This document shows, in pieces, positions 19,848-30,577 of a DNA stretch of 64,000 nucleotides. Location: NCBI GenBank assembly GCA_963714415.1, contig CAVQOL010000015.1:1-64000 (forward strand). The letters are read 5' to 3'. The position numbers and the translations under genes are program-made. Position 1 is the stretch's first letter; each line of letters begins with the position of its first letter. The notes beneath the pieces were generated by a model, which made no database searches, was not told where the DNA came from, and was given only the letters and a program-made list of their open reading frames with translations. This stretch comes from JAGXRK01 sp963714415 (GTDB lineage: Bacteria; Bacteroidota; Ignavibacteria; Ignavibacteriales; Ignavibacteriaceae).

Positions 19848-20659
19848 TTACTTTTCCTCATTTACTTTGTTTACAAAGAGAGTTTGTGATGGATAAGCAA
19901 ACTCAATTTCTTCTCTTTCAAATGTTTCGAAAATTGTAAGATTGATCGACTGCTGGATATCCATATATTTATTATAGTCTGAGCCTGTAACGTAATAGAC
20001 AAATTCAAAATTCAAACTAAAATCACCGTAGGATGCGAAATGTCCACGATCAAAATCCGCATCAACCTGTTTATCAATTATTTCTTTTACTATCTGAGGA
20101 ATCATTTTTAATTTTTCTAGCAGGATGTTTGATATACAACTCCAAGTTTAAAAACAACTCTTCGTCGTTCCATCTTTCTTATAATTGTGTACGCTGCGAA
20201 TTAGTTAAATCAGTATTAGAAAAAATCAATTTGTTCACCGCCTGAGCGCACGTAATTCTTGTTGTCTTTATTCCGATGTGCTCTACAACTCCTACGTTTA
20301 TCGCCAACCACAATAAAATCTCCAAGCTTAAAAGGTCTATCAAAAAATATAACAAAGTAACTGAAACAAATCACCTAAGAACTGCTTGAGCAGCAAGTGC
20401 AATCGCTATACCGCCAATTCCGAGTGCGGCAACAACAGCAGAAATTTTTACACCAAGATTGTCTAAAAGAAAAACTAACGCAATAGCCCAGATTACTAAG
20501 GTTAACAAGTCCACGAATACCTCTTAATCTGTTTTTCTCTTTTCTCTGAATCATCAGATTTTTTAAGCATAAGATTCTAAAGTCCATGATCAAGTGCAGA
20601 TATAATAGTTCTTACAACGAGTATTGTGATCATATTATTTTTTTTAATTCATCAACCAT
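19848..20659 (-). CDS. MscS-family mechanosensitive channel, frame broken
   Basis: This is a small-conductance mechanosensitive channel that would release solutes on osmotic downshock. The pore-helix and beta-domain hallmarks are readable: TLVIWAIALVFLLDNLGV, then VVAALGIGGIAIALAAQ, then FFDRPFKLGDFIVVGDK, then SNTDLTN, and the C-terminal domain from MIPQIVKEIIDKQVD. The frame breaks about six times between 20640 and 20110, all between intact motifs. The likely start MVDELKKI (20659) overlaps the end of the PAP2 gene by 8 bases. At about 270 residues it is near the short MscS length. Real pseudogenisation remains possible. Placement next to sucrose genes fits an osmotic role (inference). Confidence 0.78.
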
Positions 20660-21315
20660 TTCCCTTATTAGAAATAGTTTTTTCTTCCTGTTTGAATAAT
20701 AATGCGCAGATTGAAAACAAAACTAATCCCGAAGACCACGCTGCAATAACCTCTGTAAGTGTATGTCCTGAACCAGTAACTCTTGATATTCCCACAAGAA
20801 TTATAATCACAACAGCAGATCCGAAATAGAAATAATTTAGACTTTTAGATTTACTATTTTCAGTTAAAAACAATGCGATGGTTAAATACAGAACTGTTGC
20901 AATAAATGTATGTCCGCTCGGATAGCTTGATAAAGTATCTGTATAAAGCTGAGTAATCATAAATGAATCTTTATCCGAAGTCAAATATTTCATAGTTAAA
21001 ATCACTAAAATTCCTGATATAACAATTATAAAAAATTTGATCGCATCTTTTGTTCTTTTCTTTAAAACCAAATAAACAAAAAACATTGCAGTAAAAATCA
21101 AAACAACTTCTTTACTGCCAAATGATGAAACATTACTGTTCATGTTTACAAACCAGCTCGGTCCATATGATCTGCTCCACTTGTTTGTGTATCCGAAAGT
21201 ATGATACAATATTTTACTTATTTCTGCTGAAATTCCATCAAATAAACCTAAGGAGCTAATTATGAAGACAATTAATCCGGCTAAGTAATAAATATAAATG
21301 TTTACTTTTTTTCAT
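20652..21315 (-). CDS. PAP2-family membrane phosphatase, frame broken at start
   Basis: This membrane phosphatase has several helices and two of the three PAP2 motifs: SYPSGHTF (C2) and SRVTGSGHTLTEV (C3), each with its catalytic histidine. The C1 motif, normally K-x6-RP, reads KYLTSDKDS with no Arg-Pro, which is unusual. The likely start is at 21315 (ATG followed by seven A). Dropping one A gives MKKVNIYIYYLAGLIVFII, which joins the rest, so a homopolymer error is likely at 21304-21312. It is the upstream partner of the MscS gene. Substrate could be lipid phosphate or undecaprenyl pyrophosphate. Confidence 0.78.
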
Positions 21316-21387
21316 AAGGTGTAATAGAGTATTTTTGAAGAAATAATCACTTAAAATAATATTTTAATAAATAATCAGGCTGAAGAT

Positions 21388-23294
21388 ATGAAAAAAACAA
21401 TTCTCAATCTGTTCACAGTGACTTTACTAATATGCATTTTTATTAGTTGTTCACAAAAACCGGAATTTAAAGGAAAATTTTCCTTTCTACCCGGAAAATC
21501 CAAAACCGGGTGATGAAATAACAGTAAGATATGTCGCCGATTCAACTAATTTGGCTGATAAACAATCGATTGATCTTGCTGCCTATTTTTATAACAACGA
21601 TCTCATTGATGCAGTTTCGACAGAACTTGAGAAAAAATCCGATGGATGGTACGGAAAAATAACTGCACCTGACGATGCTTATGGTGTTATTATAAAGTTC
21701 GTGAGTGATGAGACGATTGATAATAATAAATCCAAGGGCTATTTAATTTATCTCTACGATGGAGATGAAATGATTCCCGGTTCCAAAGCAGGTTACGCTG
21801 CGGCAGGAATAAGATGGGGAATAAACTCATTGGATCTTAAAATGGAAGGTACTGAAGCAAATCAGTTGTTTGAAGAGGATTTGATGAATCATCCTGAACT
21901 TAAAGCAGAGTTCATTTCACCTTATCTCGGATCACTAATAAGTACTTATCCTGAAAAAACAGATAGCATTTTAAATGCAGAACTTGCATTATTGGAAGGA
22001 AAGGAAAAGTTGACTGAAAATGAGCTTCAATACCTTACTTCCAGATATAAAACGCCACCGTACGTGGATTCTGCAAAAGTGGATAAATATTTTCAAATCT
22101 TAGCAAAAGAATATCCTCAAAATGAATTGGTGGAAAACAAAGAATATGAAAAAGTTTACAATGAACAGGATTTTGCAAAAAAGTTGGGAATGATAAATGC
22201 GTTTGCAGAAAAGTTTCCAAAATCCGAATTGTTGCCTTATTTGTATTTTGTTGCTAGGTAACAAGTACATCAAAGATAAAAACATAGATTCTATCATTGC
22301 TTTTGGAAAGAAATTCCAGTTTAAAGTTCATCCGGCTTTCTTTAACAGATCAATTAATAATTTAGTTGAGGAAGAAGGAATTGATCTGAATAGACTTTTA
22401 TCACTATCTGTTTTAGGAGTTGAAGCATCGAGGGAACAAATCAAAAACAATTTTATTCCTAAAAAGAAATTCGAAACGAATAAGGAATATGAAATAAGCA
22501 ATGATTACTATCTTGCTACTAATCTTTATACAAATGCTTTGGTGCTTGATAGGCTTAATCAAATTGAAAAATCAATACAATTACTTGAAGAAGCCGTTAA
22601 TAAAGCAGATAAATCCGATCCTGCAATTAATAATCTTTTTGTAAGCACACTCTTTAAGTTAAAGAATTATGATAAGCTTACATCAGTAGTTGAGAATTTT
22701 ATCTCAGAAGGAAAAGCAACTTCTGAAATGAAAGATCTGCTAAAAGAAGTTTATATTATTAAAAATGGAAATGATGCCGGATTTGATAGTTACATTTCAA
22801 AATTTGAAGGTGAAGCTAAAGTTGTTCTACTAGAAAAATTAAAAAATGAAATGATTTCAGAGCCTGCACCAGACTTTACACTTTCAGATCTTAAAGGAAA
22901 AAAAGTTTCATTGGCATCACTAAAAGGAAAGACCGTTATAGTGGATTTCTGGGCGACCTGGTGCGGACCTTGTATAAGTTCATTTCCTGCTATGCAGCAA
23001 GCTGTTAATAGTTTTAAAGATAACCCGAACGTTCAGTTTCTGTTTATAAATACCTGGGAAAGAGTAGAGGACAAAGTTCGGAATGCAGCGGATTTTATAA
23101 GCAAGAATAATTATACATTTCGTGTCTTGGTGGATAAAGAAAACAAAGTTATAGATAGCTACAAAGTTTCCGGCATACCAACAAAATTTATAATTGATAA
23201 AGAAGGTAAAATAAGATTTAAGAGTGTCGGATTTTCAGGTAATAACGATGAGTTAATTGCAGAGCTTGATGCAATGATTGAAATGGTGAAGTAA
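21388..23294 (+). CDS. Thioredoxin-like (TlpA/ResA type) lipoprotein, frame broken
   Basis: This protein of about 635 residues is a probable lipoprotein: the signal ends in a lipobox (CIFISCSQ). A long helical, repeat-like middle follows. The C-terminal 150 residues form a thioredoxin-fold domain (PAPDFTLSDLKGKKVSLASL) with the redox motif WATWCGPC and cis-proline region SGIPTKF. It would reduce or exchange disulfides outside the cytoplasm, for instance in cytochrome c maturation. Frame breaks fall near 21480 (GKF to FYPENPKPGDE) and near 22255 (SELLPYLYFV to GNKYIKDK). Both joins give continuous protein. It ends at a strong hairpin facing the YitT gene. Confidence 0.82.
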
Positions 23295-23309
23295 TTGATG
23301 TGTTTCTCG

Positions 23310-23333
23310 TACCCCTTCCGAAGGGAAGGGGTA
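23310..23333. terminator. Bidirectional hairpin terminator
   Basis: A perfect 10-bp stem TACCCCTTCC / GGAAGGGGTA with loop GAAG sits between convergent genes. The plus side is followed by TTTGAATTT; the T-run is short on both sides. Confidence 0.65.
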
Positions 23334-23340
23334 TTTGAAT

Positions 23341-24276
23341 TTAAATACGTCTTCTAAATCCTTCTCCAAGAACTTCGTGAACATTATTTACTGTAACAAA
23401 GGCTGTCGGATCGATTTTCCTTATAATGTGAGTGAGTTTGGAAAGTTCTTTTAGTGTAACTACAGTAAGTAAAACCTCACGGTCAACATTTCTATAAATT
23501 CCTCTGGCTTTTAAGGCTGTTGCACCACGACTCATTTCATCCATAATGGCTTTGGCAATTTCATCATTTTTATCTGAAATTATTACAGCAGATCGAGCAT
23601 AATCAAAACCATCGATTATAACATCAACCAATCTGCTTGAAACAAAAAGAAGGAATAAAGCATAAAAAGTAAGAGTTACTGCAGATCTTGTTTCGGCTAA
23701 ATCTTTTAGTTCTATAATCAATCCGGCAAGACAGATAACAAAAAAGTCAATTATCATAATTGCCATTCCGGGTTTAAAGCCAAATCTTTTATGCATAATT
23801 GCAGCTACAATATCTGAACCTGCAGTCGATCCTCTAAATTTAAATATTAAGCCAAGACCAATACCAAGTAACGCTGCACCAATTAGTATTAAAAAAAGAA
23901 AATCATTTTCTCTTAAATTAACTACAGTTGATGAATTTTGTAATTGTATAAAATTAAATCCCGGGATGTCACCGCGGAAAAAATCGATGAAGAAAGAATT
24001 AAGAGTAAATCCGTAAAAAGTTCTTATGCCAAATTCTTTTCCGAGTTCTTTTAATCCCCAGAAGTAAAGTGGAATATTAAAGACCCAAATTAATAAACCA
24101 ACGGGAATTGAACCGCCGGAAAGATAGTGTACAGCCATTGATAATCCACTTGCACCGCCTGGTACAACCTTTGCTTCAACTAAAAAAACACCTATTCCAA
24201 TTGCCATTAGTGCAGCACCGATTGTAATTATAGTAAATTCAAGAAATATTCTGTTTTTTGAAATTATTTCTTTCAT
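23341..24276 (-). CDS. YitT-family membrane protein
   Basis: This 311-residue protein belongs to the YitT / DUF161 family of unknown function. Five to six helices span residues about 12-215, starting with the family pattern GIGVFLVEAKVVPGGASGLS and containing FKFRGSTAGSDIVAAI. The C-terminal soluble domain (DUF2179 type) runs from GFDYARSAVIIS to LGEGFRRRI and contains GIYRNVDREVLLTVV. A role in transport or signalling is suspected for the family but not established. It is convergent with the thioredoxin-like gene. Confidence 0.85.
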   Translation of the reverse strand: MKEIISKNRIFLEFTIITIGAALMAIGIGVFLVEAKVVPGGASGLSMAVHYLSGGSIPVGLLIWVFNIPLYFWGLKELGKEFGIRTFYGFTLNSFFIDFFRGDIPGFNFIQLQNSSTVVNLRENDFLFLILIGAALLGIGLGLIFKFRGSTAGSDIVAAIMHKRFGFKPGMAIMIIDFFVICLAGLIIELKDLAETRSAVTLTFYALFLLFVSSRLVDVIIDGFDYARSAVIISDKNDEIAKAIMDEMSRGATALKARGIYRNVDREVLLTVVTLKELSKLTHIIRKIDPTAFVTVNNVHEVLGEGFRRRI

Positions 24277-24549
24277 TATCTCTGTCCTTAGTTAAAATCA
24301 TAAAAAGTTATGCTAAAATTAGCTACAAAAAGTTCTTTAAGAAAAATAAAACAATATTTTTGCGTTTTATCCGAAATAATAATTATTTAAGCTATTTAAG
24401 AGATTTTAACAATTAATTTTATATTCATTTTTAAATGAAATTATCAGCTATTTTGCTTAAGTCGATTTATATTGTAATATGTTTGACATGATAAAAATAT
24501 ATTATAAATTATTTCACATTTAATAAAATTCTTTAAACCCTTTCAGACT

Positions 24550-27500
24550 ATGGAAAAAGATCGTTTTCCACTTAAATATTTGCTTTATTTCTTCATTATT
24601 ACTTTAGTTATATCTACAACCGGATATTTATTCTATTTAGATAGAAAAAATGCTATTGAAGAAGAATTATACAGATATGTTGTTACAATTAAAGAAATTA
24701 AATTAAAGGAAATTGAAAAAGAACAATTTCAGCGGAGAACGGTAATACGATCATTTTTGCGATTACCTTCCCTAAATAAAGATTTAAAAAATCTTTTCGC
24801 AAAAAAAAGTTCAGACGAGGTATTAAAAAATATTTCCAATTGGGCAGAGGAATTAAAAAAAGATTTTGGGTTTTTACGTTTAAACATTTTTAATAAGAAT
24901 GCCGATTTATTTTTTTCAACCGATACTTCTCAAAGCCTAAGTAAGAACTTTCTTCAAGATGAATTGCTTGTGTTACTTCAAAATGATTCTTCAAAATCCT
25001 CTAATCTTTTTATCGATAATCAAAAGAATCTTATTCAGGCTATAATTACGCCTGTTAGAAGTGCTAATGAAATAACAGGTTATATCTGGGCTGAAGTTTC
25101 CTTTTTTGAATATTTTCATCCGATATTATCTTACACTGAAAAAGATCCCGGTGAAATAGAAATAATACTACTTAAAGAAAACAGCGATCTTGGATATATT
25201 TTAAGGGTTGCAAAAGAAGATGATGAATATAAAATCGTAACATTACCTTTAAGCATAGAAGTCAGAGAAGAAATAAAATGCCTTACTGAAAAAGATGAAT
25301 TTGGTGAGCCGGACGAACTTAGTAATGAAAAAATATTTGCATCGGTGAATGATATTCCTGGAACTGATTGGGTCTTAATTGCAAGAATAAATCAGGATAA
25401 AGCAGCCGCTTCTACTCAAAATGCCGCAATAATAATCTTTTTAATTTCTTTACTTCTAATTATTCTTTCTGCAAGTATAACGTATGCTGTTTGGAAACGG
25501 AGCCGATTACATTTTTTAACCAGAACATTTAATTTAAGAAAAGAAAAGGACGCACTGAGCGAGCGTTATACATCGTTAACACGATATGCTAACGACATGA
25601 TTTTAAGTATTGATCAGAATGGAAAAATACTTGAAGCAAATCAGAGGACATTTGATACTTATGGTTATGATCAAGATGAATTATTTGAAATGAGCTTATC
25701 AGATTTAAGCTTTGATGCAGAAAAAAGTGAAGAGATCATAACATCTCTGGTAGATTCTAAAGATGGAGTTCTTCTTGAAACTGAATTCAAACGTAAAAAC
25801 GGAACTGCTATTCCTGTTGAAATAAGCAGCAGATATATTGAACAGGATACTCAGAAAGTATTCTTGTTGATTATAAGAGATAATACTGAAAGAAAAGAGG
25901 CTGAGAAAAATCTTAAAAGATTAAATTTATTATATAATGTTTTAAGTCAGGTCAACCAGTCAATTGTAAGAATTGAAAACCGTGATGAATTATTTAAAGA
26001 AATATGTAAAATAATTGTTGATCATGGAAAATTTACCTTTGCGTGGATCGGTGAGATTATTGAAAAAGATTATTCTTTGAAGCCTGTATCCTGGTGCGGA
26101 AATAACGATGGTTATTTGGATGAAATAAATATCAGTCTTAAAAGTTCTGAACATATCGATGGTCCCGCAGCAAAATCTTTCAATGAAAAAAAAGTTTTTG
26201 CGTTTAATGATATTGAAACAATTGAAGGATTTTATTATAAAGCTGAAGCCCAGAAAAGAAATTTTCGTTCGTTAGCAACAGTGCCAATAACCAGAAATGG
26301 GAAGGTTGACTATATTCTCATAATCTATTCAGTAGAAAAAGATTTCTTCAGGTATGAAGAAATTAAACTTTTAGGAGAAATAGGAATTGATATTGCATTT
26401 GCTCTTAAAATGATAGATAAGAATCTGGAAAGACAGCAGCTTACCACATCGTTAATTGAAAGAGAAGCAGATCTTAAGGCAATTTTTGACAGTAGTCTTG
26501 AATCGTTTATTCTTTTTGATAAGAATAAAAAAATAAATGCTTTTAATAAAATTGCTCAGCAAAGGAAGTATCATCTTTTAAAGAAAGAAATGAAAATAGG
26601 TGATGATTACACCGAATTCCTCTTGTCTGAAGACGCTGCTTATTTTGAAGAAGTTTATAACAGAGTTCTAAATGGTGAAATAATATTTTCCGAACAGCGT
26701 TATGTTTCACCCGATGGAATTACTAAATGGTTTGATGTAAAGTATTTGCCTGTTTACGATTCTAACAATTCAATCAGCAGGATTCTATTAAATTCCAGCG
26801 ATGTTACTGAACGAAAATTGTATGAAGAAAAAATAGTCCAGTTATCAAGGGCAGTAGAACAAAGTCCTGTTTCAATTCTTGTAACCGATATAACGGGAAA
26901 TATAACTTATGTGAATCCTAAATTAGAAGAAATATCAGGTTACACGGAAAACGAACTAATCGGAAAGAATCCCAAAATTTTTAATTCGAACACCCAGAGC
27001 AAAGATTTTTATGAACGAATGTGGAAAAATCTTATGGAGGGTAAAGAGTGGATTGGTGAATTCCGAAATAGGAAAAAGAATGGAGAACTTTTTTGGGAGT
27101 CTGCTTCAATATCTCCTATCAAAAATGAGAATGGCGAAGTAACTCATTTTGTTGCAATTAAAGAAGATATTACTGCGCGGAAAAAACTTGAGTCAGAACT
27201 TATTGAAGCAAAAGAAAATGCGGAAGAAATGAACCGGCTTAAGAGTAATTTCCTTGCAAGCATTAGCCATGAATTACGAACACCAATGATTGGAATTCTT
27301 GGTTACTCTGAATTACTTTTAGCCGAGCTTACTGATTCCGATCAGAAAGAAATGGTTTCTCTGATCTTAAAGAGTGGTGATAGATTAAATGATACTCTTA
27401 ATTCTATTCTTGATTTGTCTAAAATTGAATCTCAGAAAGTTGATTTAAAATTAGAACCTACCGATATAGTAAATGCTATTGAAGAGAGCCGCATATTGTT

Positions 27501-28353
27501 TGTCGTTGCCGCAAAGGAAAAAAATCTAAAATTGACTTATAATCCTGGAAAGAAAAAAATATATGTAAATGCAGAATTTAGCATGATAAATAAAATCATG
27601 AACAATCTTATCAGTAATGCAATCAAGTACACAGCCCAAGGTGAAATTAAAATTTTAACTGAGATTAAAAGAGAAAAAGTTGAAATAAAAGTTTCCGATA
27701 CCGGAATTGGCATATTAGATGAACATAAGAATATTATTTTCGAGCCCTTCAGACAGGTCAGTGAAGGTTTTAATAGGAGTCACGAAGGAACAGGATTAGG
27801 ACTTACGTTAACAAAAAGATTTGTGGAATATTTAGGTGGTAACATAGCAGTTGAAAGTGAATTTGGAAAAGGTTCAACGTTTATAGTCGAATTACCTTTA
27901 TCAAAACCTGTCGATAAAACTATTAAGGATTTAGATAGTCCGTCTGAAAAGACACTTGAACCTCAGACCAAAAATGTGCATCGCCCATTAATCCTGCTTG
28001 TAGAGGATGATGAACTAAGCATTAAAGTTATATCAAAATACCTGGATGATTATTTCGAGGTAGATAGTGTTCTGACTGCAGATGAAGCACTTAATACCAT
28101 TCTAAAAAGAAATTATGACTTAGTTCTGATGGATATTGGTTTAAGAGGTAAAATGGATGGTATGGAAGCAGCTGCAGAAATCAGAAAATTTGATAATTAT
28201 AAGAGTAAGCCAATTGTTGCTGTAACTGCATATGCGATGCATGGTGATAAGGAGAAAATTCTCAGAGGCAGTTGTTCACACTATATTTCAAAGCCCTTCT
28301 CAAAGTCTGAATTACTCAAACTCCTCAAATCAATTTTAGAGAAGAATGGGTAA
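24550..28353 (+). CDS. Hybrid sensor histidine kinase with PAS, GAF and receiver domains
   Basis: This is a 1267-residue membrane sensor. A first helix near residues 10-31 and a second at about 294-317 bracket an extracytoplasmic sensor region of about 260 residues. Then come PAS (from about 345, YANDMILSIDQNGKILEAN), GAF (about 470-630, FTFAWIGEI), two more PAS domains (the second with NITYVNPKLEEISGY), HisKA with His907 in SISHELRTP, HATPase (NNLISNAIKYT, DTGIGIL, GTGLGLTL), and a receiver with Asp1195 in LVLMDIGLRG. No response regulator with an output domain lies next to it, so it probably feeds a phosphorelay elsewhere. It stands alone, with about 270 and 190 bases of spacer on either side. 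Confidence 0.9.
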   Translation: MEKDRFPLKYLLYFFIITLVISTTGYLFYLDRKNAIEEELYRYVVTIKEIKLKEIEKEQFQRRTVIRSFLRLPSLNKDLKNLFAKKSSDEVLKNISNWAEELKKDFGFLRLNIFNKNADLFFSTDTSQSLSKNFLQDELLVLLQNDSSKSSNLFIDNQKNLIQAIITPVRSANEITGYIWAEVSFFEYFHPILSYTEKDPGEIEIILLKENSDLGYILRVAKEDDEYKIVTLPLSIEVREEIKCLTEKDEFGEPDELSNEKIFASVNDIPGTDWVLIARINQDKAAASTQNAAIIIFLISLLLIILSASITYAVWKRSRLHFLTRTFNLRKEKDALSERYTSLTRYANDMILSIDQNGKILEANQRTFDTYGYDQDELFEMSLSDLSFDAEKSEEIITSLVDSKDGVLLETEFKRKNGTAIPVEISSRYIEQDTQKVFLLIIRDNTERKEAEKNLKRLNLLYNVLSQVNQSIVRIENRDELFKEICKIIVDHGKFTFAWIGEIIEKDYSLKPVSWCGNNDGYLDEINISLKSSEHIDGPAAKSFNEKKVFAFNDIETIEGFYYKAEAQKRNFRSLATVPITRNGKVDYILIIYSVEKDFFRYEEIKLLGEIGIDIAFALKMIDKNLERQQLTTSLIEREADLKAIFDSSLESFILFDKNKKINAFNKIAQQRKYHLLKKEMKIGDDYTEFLLSEDAAYFEEVYNRVLNGEIIFSEQRYVSPDGITKWFDVKYLPVYDSNNSISRILLNSSDVTERKLYEEKIVQLSRAVEQSPVSILVTDITGNITYVNPKLEEISGYTENELIGKNPKIFNSNTQSKDFYERMWKNLMEGKEWIGEFRNRKKNGELFWESASISPIKNENGEVTHFVAIKEDITARKKLESELIEAKENAEEMNRLKSNFLASISHELRTPMIGILGYSELLLAELTDSDQKEMVSLILKSGDRLNDTLNSILDLSKIESQKVDLKLEPTDIVNAIEESRILFVVAAKEKNLKLTYNPGKKKIYVNAEFSMINKIMNNLISNAIKYTAQGEIKILTEIKREKVEIKVSDTGIGILDEHKNIIFEPFRQVSEGFNRSHEGTGLGLTLTKRFVEYLGGNIAVESEFGKGSTFIVELPLSKPVDKTIKDLDSPSEKTLEPQTKNVHRPLILLVEDDELSIKVISKYLDDYFEVDSVLTADEALNTILKRNYDLVLMDIGLRGKMDGMEAAAEIRKFDNYKSKPIVAVTAYAMHGDKEKILRGSCSHYISKPFSKSELLKLLKSILEKNG

Positions 28354-28547
28354 ATGAATTTATGAATATTGCGAGGAATTTAAGGGTCTTCTTAGTAAAT
28401 TTTTCCCTCATCTTTGATCGAAAATCGGATAAATAATTAAAAAAATGTTGAGAATAATAAAGTTTAATGCTTAAATTTACCGCATTATTTTTTAGAGAAT
28501 TTGTGGCTCTAACCACAAAATAATTTGCTCAGTAATAGGAGAAAAAA

Positions 28548-30503
28548 ATGGCAGAGCAAAAACCTTTTGTTCCTTTTGTCTCACCTGAAACAAATATGGC
28601 AGAATTCACAATTCGTGCTTTACTTATCGGATTAGTTTTAGCTGTTGTTCTCGGTGCTGCAAATGCATATCTAGGTTTAAAAGCCGGTATGACCATTGCT
28701 GCAACATATCCCGCAGCGGTTATCGGTATGGCTTTAATTAAAATAATGAAAGGTACAATTCTCGAGGAGAATTTTACAAGAACAGTTGGTTCAATTGGTG
28801 AATCCATTGCTGCTGGTGCAATATTCACCCTACCTGCTTTTTTTATTGCGGGAATTTGGGATCCTTTCTTCACACCCGGTAATTATATGATATCTGCTGC
28901 AATTATGGTTGCCGGCGGTATTCTTGGAATTATGTTTGTTGCATTACTCAGACGAGTGATGGTTGAAGATGTTGAACTTCCATTTCCGGAATCAGTTGCT
29001 GCCGCAGAAATCCATAAAGCAGGAAGACACGGCGGAGGAGGTTCTAAATTTTTATTCTCAGCTATGGGTATCGGTGCTGTCATTCAATCATTAGGTCAAT
29101 TCAAATTATTTGCTACATCGTGGGATAAAGTCTTAACCTTTGGAAAAGGGCATATACTATTCAGAAGTCCGGATGTAAGTCCTGCCTACATGGGCGTTGG
29201 ATACATTATAGGACCACGATTAGCTGCTTTAAACTTCAGCGGTGGAGTTCTAGCCTGGGGTTTACTTGCTCCTATGATTGCTTACTTTAAATATTATAAT
29301 GGAGATGTAGGAGCTGATTTTGATTGGGGCGGAACAATGATTCAGGTTTGGAAAGATTATGTAAGACCAATCGCTATCGGAGGAATGTTAGTCGGAGCTG
29401 CTTTTACTCTATGGAAAATGAGAAAAAGTCTTATTACAGGAATTGCAAGATCTGTCGGTGACGTTAAAAAAGCTGCTGCCGGTACAGATGTTAAAGAAGT
29501 TCGTACAGATAAAGATATTAGTTTTAAATGGGTTCTTATTGGAATTATTGGTACTGCTGTAGCAACTTTCTTTATTTACGATTTCTTTGCTCAGAATGCT
29601 CTGGCTGCTTTGGTTGCAACAATTGTGATGATAGTTGCTGGATTTTTCTTTGCGGCCGTATCCGGCTATCTTGTCGGAATTATTGGTTCAAGTAATAATC
29701 CTATCAGCGGTTTAACATTATCCACTCTTGTTGTTGCCGCTATTCTTATGGTTGCTCTTGGTATGAAAGGAATGCAAGGTGTTGCCGCAGTTCTTGGTGT
29801 TGCTGCTGTTGTATGCGTTGCTGCTGCTGTTGCCGGAGAAATGCTGCAGGATCTTAAAGCCGGACATATTCTTGGCGGTACTCCCTGGAAAATGCAGTTA
29901 GGTGATATAATTGGAGTTGTTGTTTCTGCTTCAATAATGTTCATTCCTCTTTTAATTCTTCATGAAGGAGATATTAAAACGGGCGGAACAGGATTTGGCG
30001 GTGATGCTCTTCCTGCACCTCAGGCAAGTTTAATGGCAATTCTTTCTAAAGGAATTGTTGCAGGTGATATGGAATGGATATTAATATTTGTTGGAATGTT
30101 AATGGGTGTCGGTTTCATTTTAATGAACGTTAAAAGTCCGATGCTTGTAAGTGTTGGTATGTATCTGCCACTCGGTACTACATTCGCAATTTTTGTCGGC
30201 GGTTTGATCAAAGGTATTGTTGAAAAAGTTGTTGCTAAGAAAAACTTTAACGATGCACAGAAATCCAGAGTAGAAAACAATGGAATACTAATTGCCGCGG
30301 GATTGATTGCCGGGGAGGCTCTAATTGGACTTCTCTTTGCGGGATTTGCGTTCTTGGAAGTCTCATTGTTGGAAATTACTGCCGAACCAACCTTTATTAT
30401 AAGCTTAGTTGTGTTTGCATTCATTGGATGGTTGCTGGTTCAGATTCCAGTAAAGAATGCCGGTAAACCAGATGATCCTGCACCTCCGCAAGTTTCTATG
30501 TAA
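28548..30503 (+). CDS. OPT-family oligopeptide transporter
   Basis: This is a 651-residue inner-membrane transporter with roughly 15 hydrophobic helices. The N-terminal FTIRALLIGLVLAVVLGAAN followed by AYLGLKAGMTIAATYPAAV and NFTRTVGSIGESIAAGAIF is characteristic of the bacterial OPT family, which imports small peptides or metal-chelate complexes by proton symport. A further family signature is GIIGSSNNPISGLT. The start follows AGGAGAAAAAA. The peptidase gene pepD lies two genes downstream on the same strand, which fits peptide uptake followed by hydrolysis (inference), though a hairpin separates them. Confidence 0.9.
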   Translation: MAEQKPFVPFVSPETNMAEFTIRALLIGLVLAVVLGAANAYLGLKAGMTIAATYPAAVIGMALIKIMKGTILEENFTRTVGSIGESIAAGAIFTLPAFFIAGIWDPFFTPGNYMISAAIMVAGGILGIMFVALLRRVMVEDVELPFPESVAAAEIHKAGRHGGGGSKFLFSAMGIGAVIQSLGQFKLFATSWDKVLTFGKGHILFRSPDVSPAYMGVGYIIGPRLAALNFSGGVLAWGLLAPMIAYFKYYNGDVGADFDWGGTMIQVWKDYVRPIAIGGMLVGAAFTLWKMRKSLITGIARSVGDVKKAAAGTDVKEVRTDKDISFKWVLIGIIGTAVATFFIYDFFAQNALAALVATIVMIVAGFFFAAVSGYLVGIIGSSNNPISGLTLSTLVVAAILMVALGMKGMQGVAAVLGVAAVVCVAAAVAGEMLQDLKAGHILGGTPWKMQLGDIIGVVVSASIMFIPLLILHEGDIKTGGTGFGGDALPAPQASLMAILSKGIVAGDMEWILIFVGMLMGVGFILMNVKSPMLVSVGMYLPLGTTFAIFVGGLIKGIVEKVVAKKNFNDAQKSRVENNGILIAAGLIAGEALIGLLFAGFAFLEVSLLEITAEPTFIISLVVFAFIGWLLVQIPVKNAGKPDDPAPPQVSM

Positions 30504-30537
30504 TTAGACATTTGGTCTAATATTTATAAAATATTTT

Positions 30538-30567
30538 GGTAGCCGCAAGCTAAAGCTTGCGGCTACC
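30538..30567. repeat. Perfect 14-bp hairpin
   Basis: GGTAGCCGCAAGCT and its exact complement AGCTTGCGGCTACC are separated by AA. It lies between the OPT transporter and the PqqD-like gene. It lacks a following T-run, so it is either a weak terminator or a dispersed palindromic element of the kind built from AGCTTGCGGC. Confidence 0.65.
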
Positions 30568-30577
30568 TATTTTGATT

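Noticed and set aside
28529..30424. Several long antisense reading frames inside the OPT transporter gene
   Set aside because: They mirror a gene with strong family motifs, are low-complexity in composition (Ala, Ile, Pro, Thr) and show no start signals.
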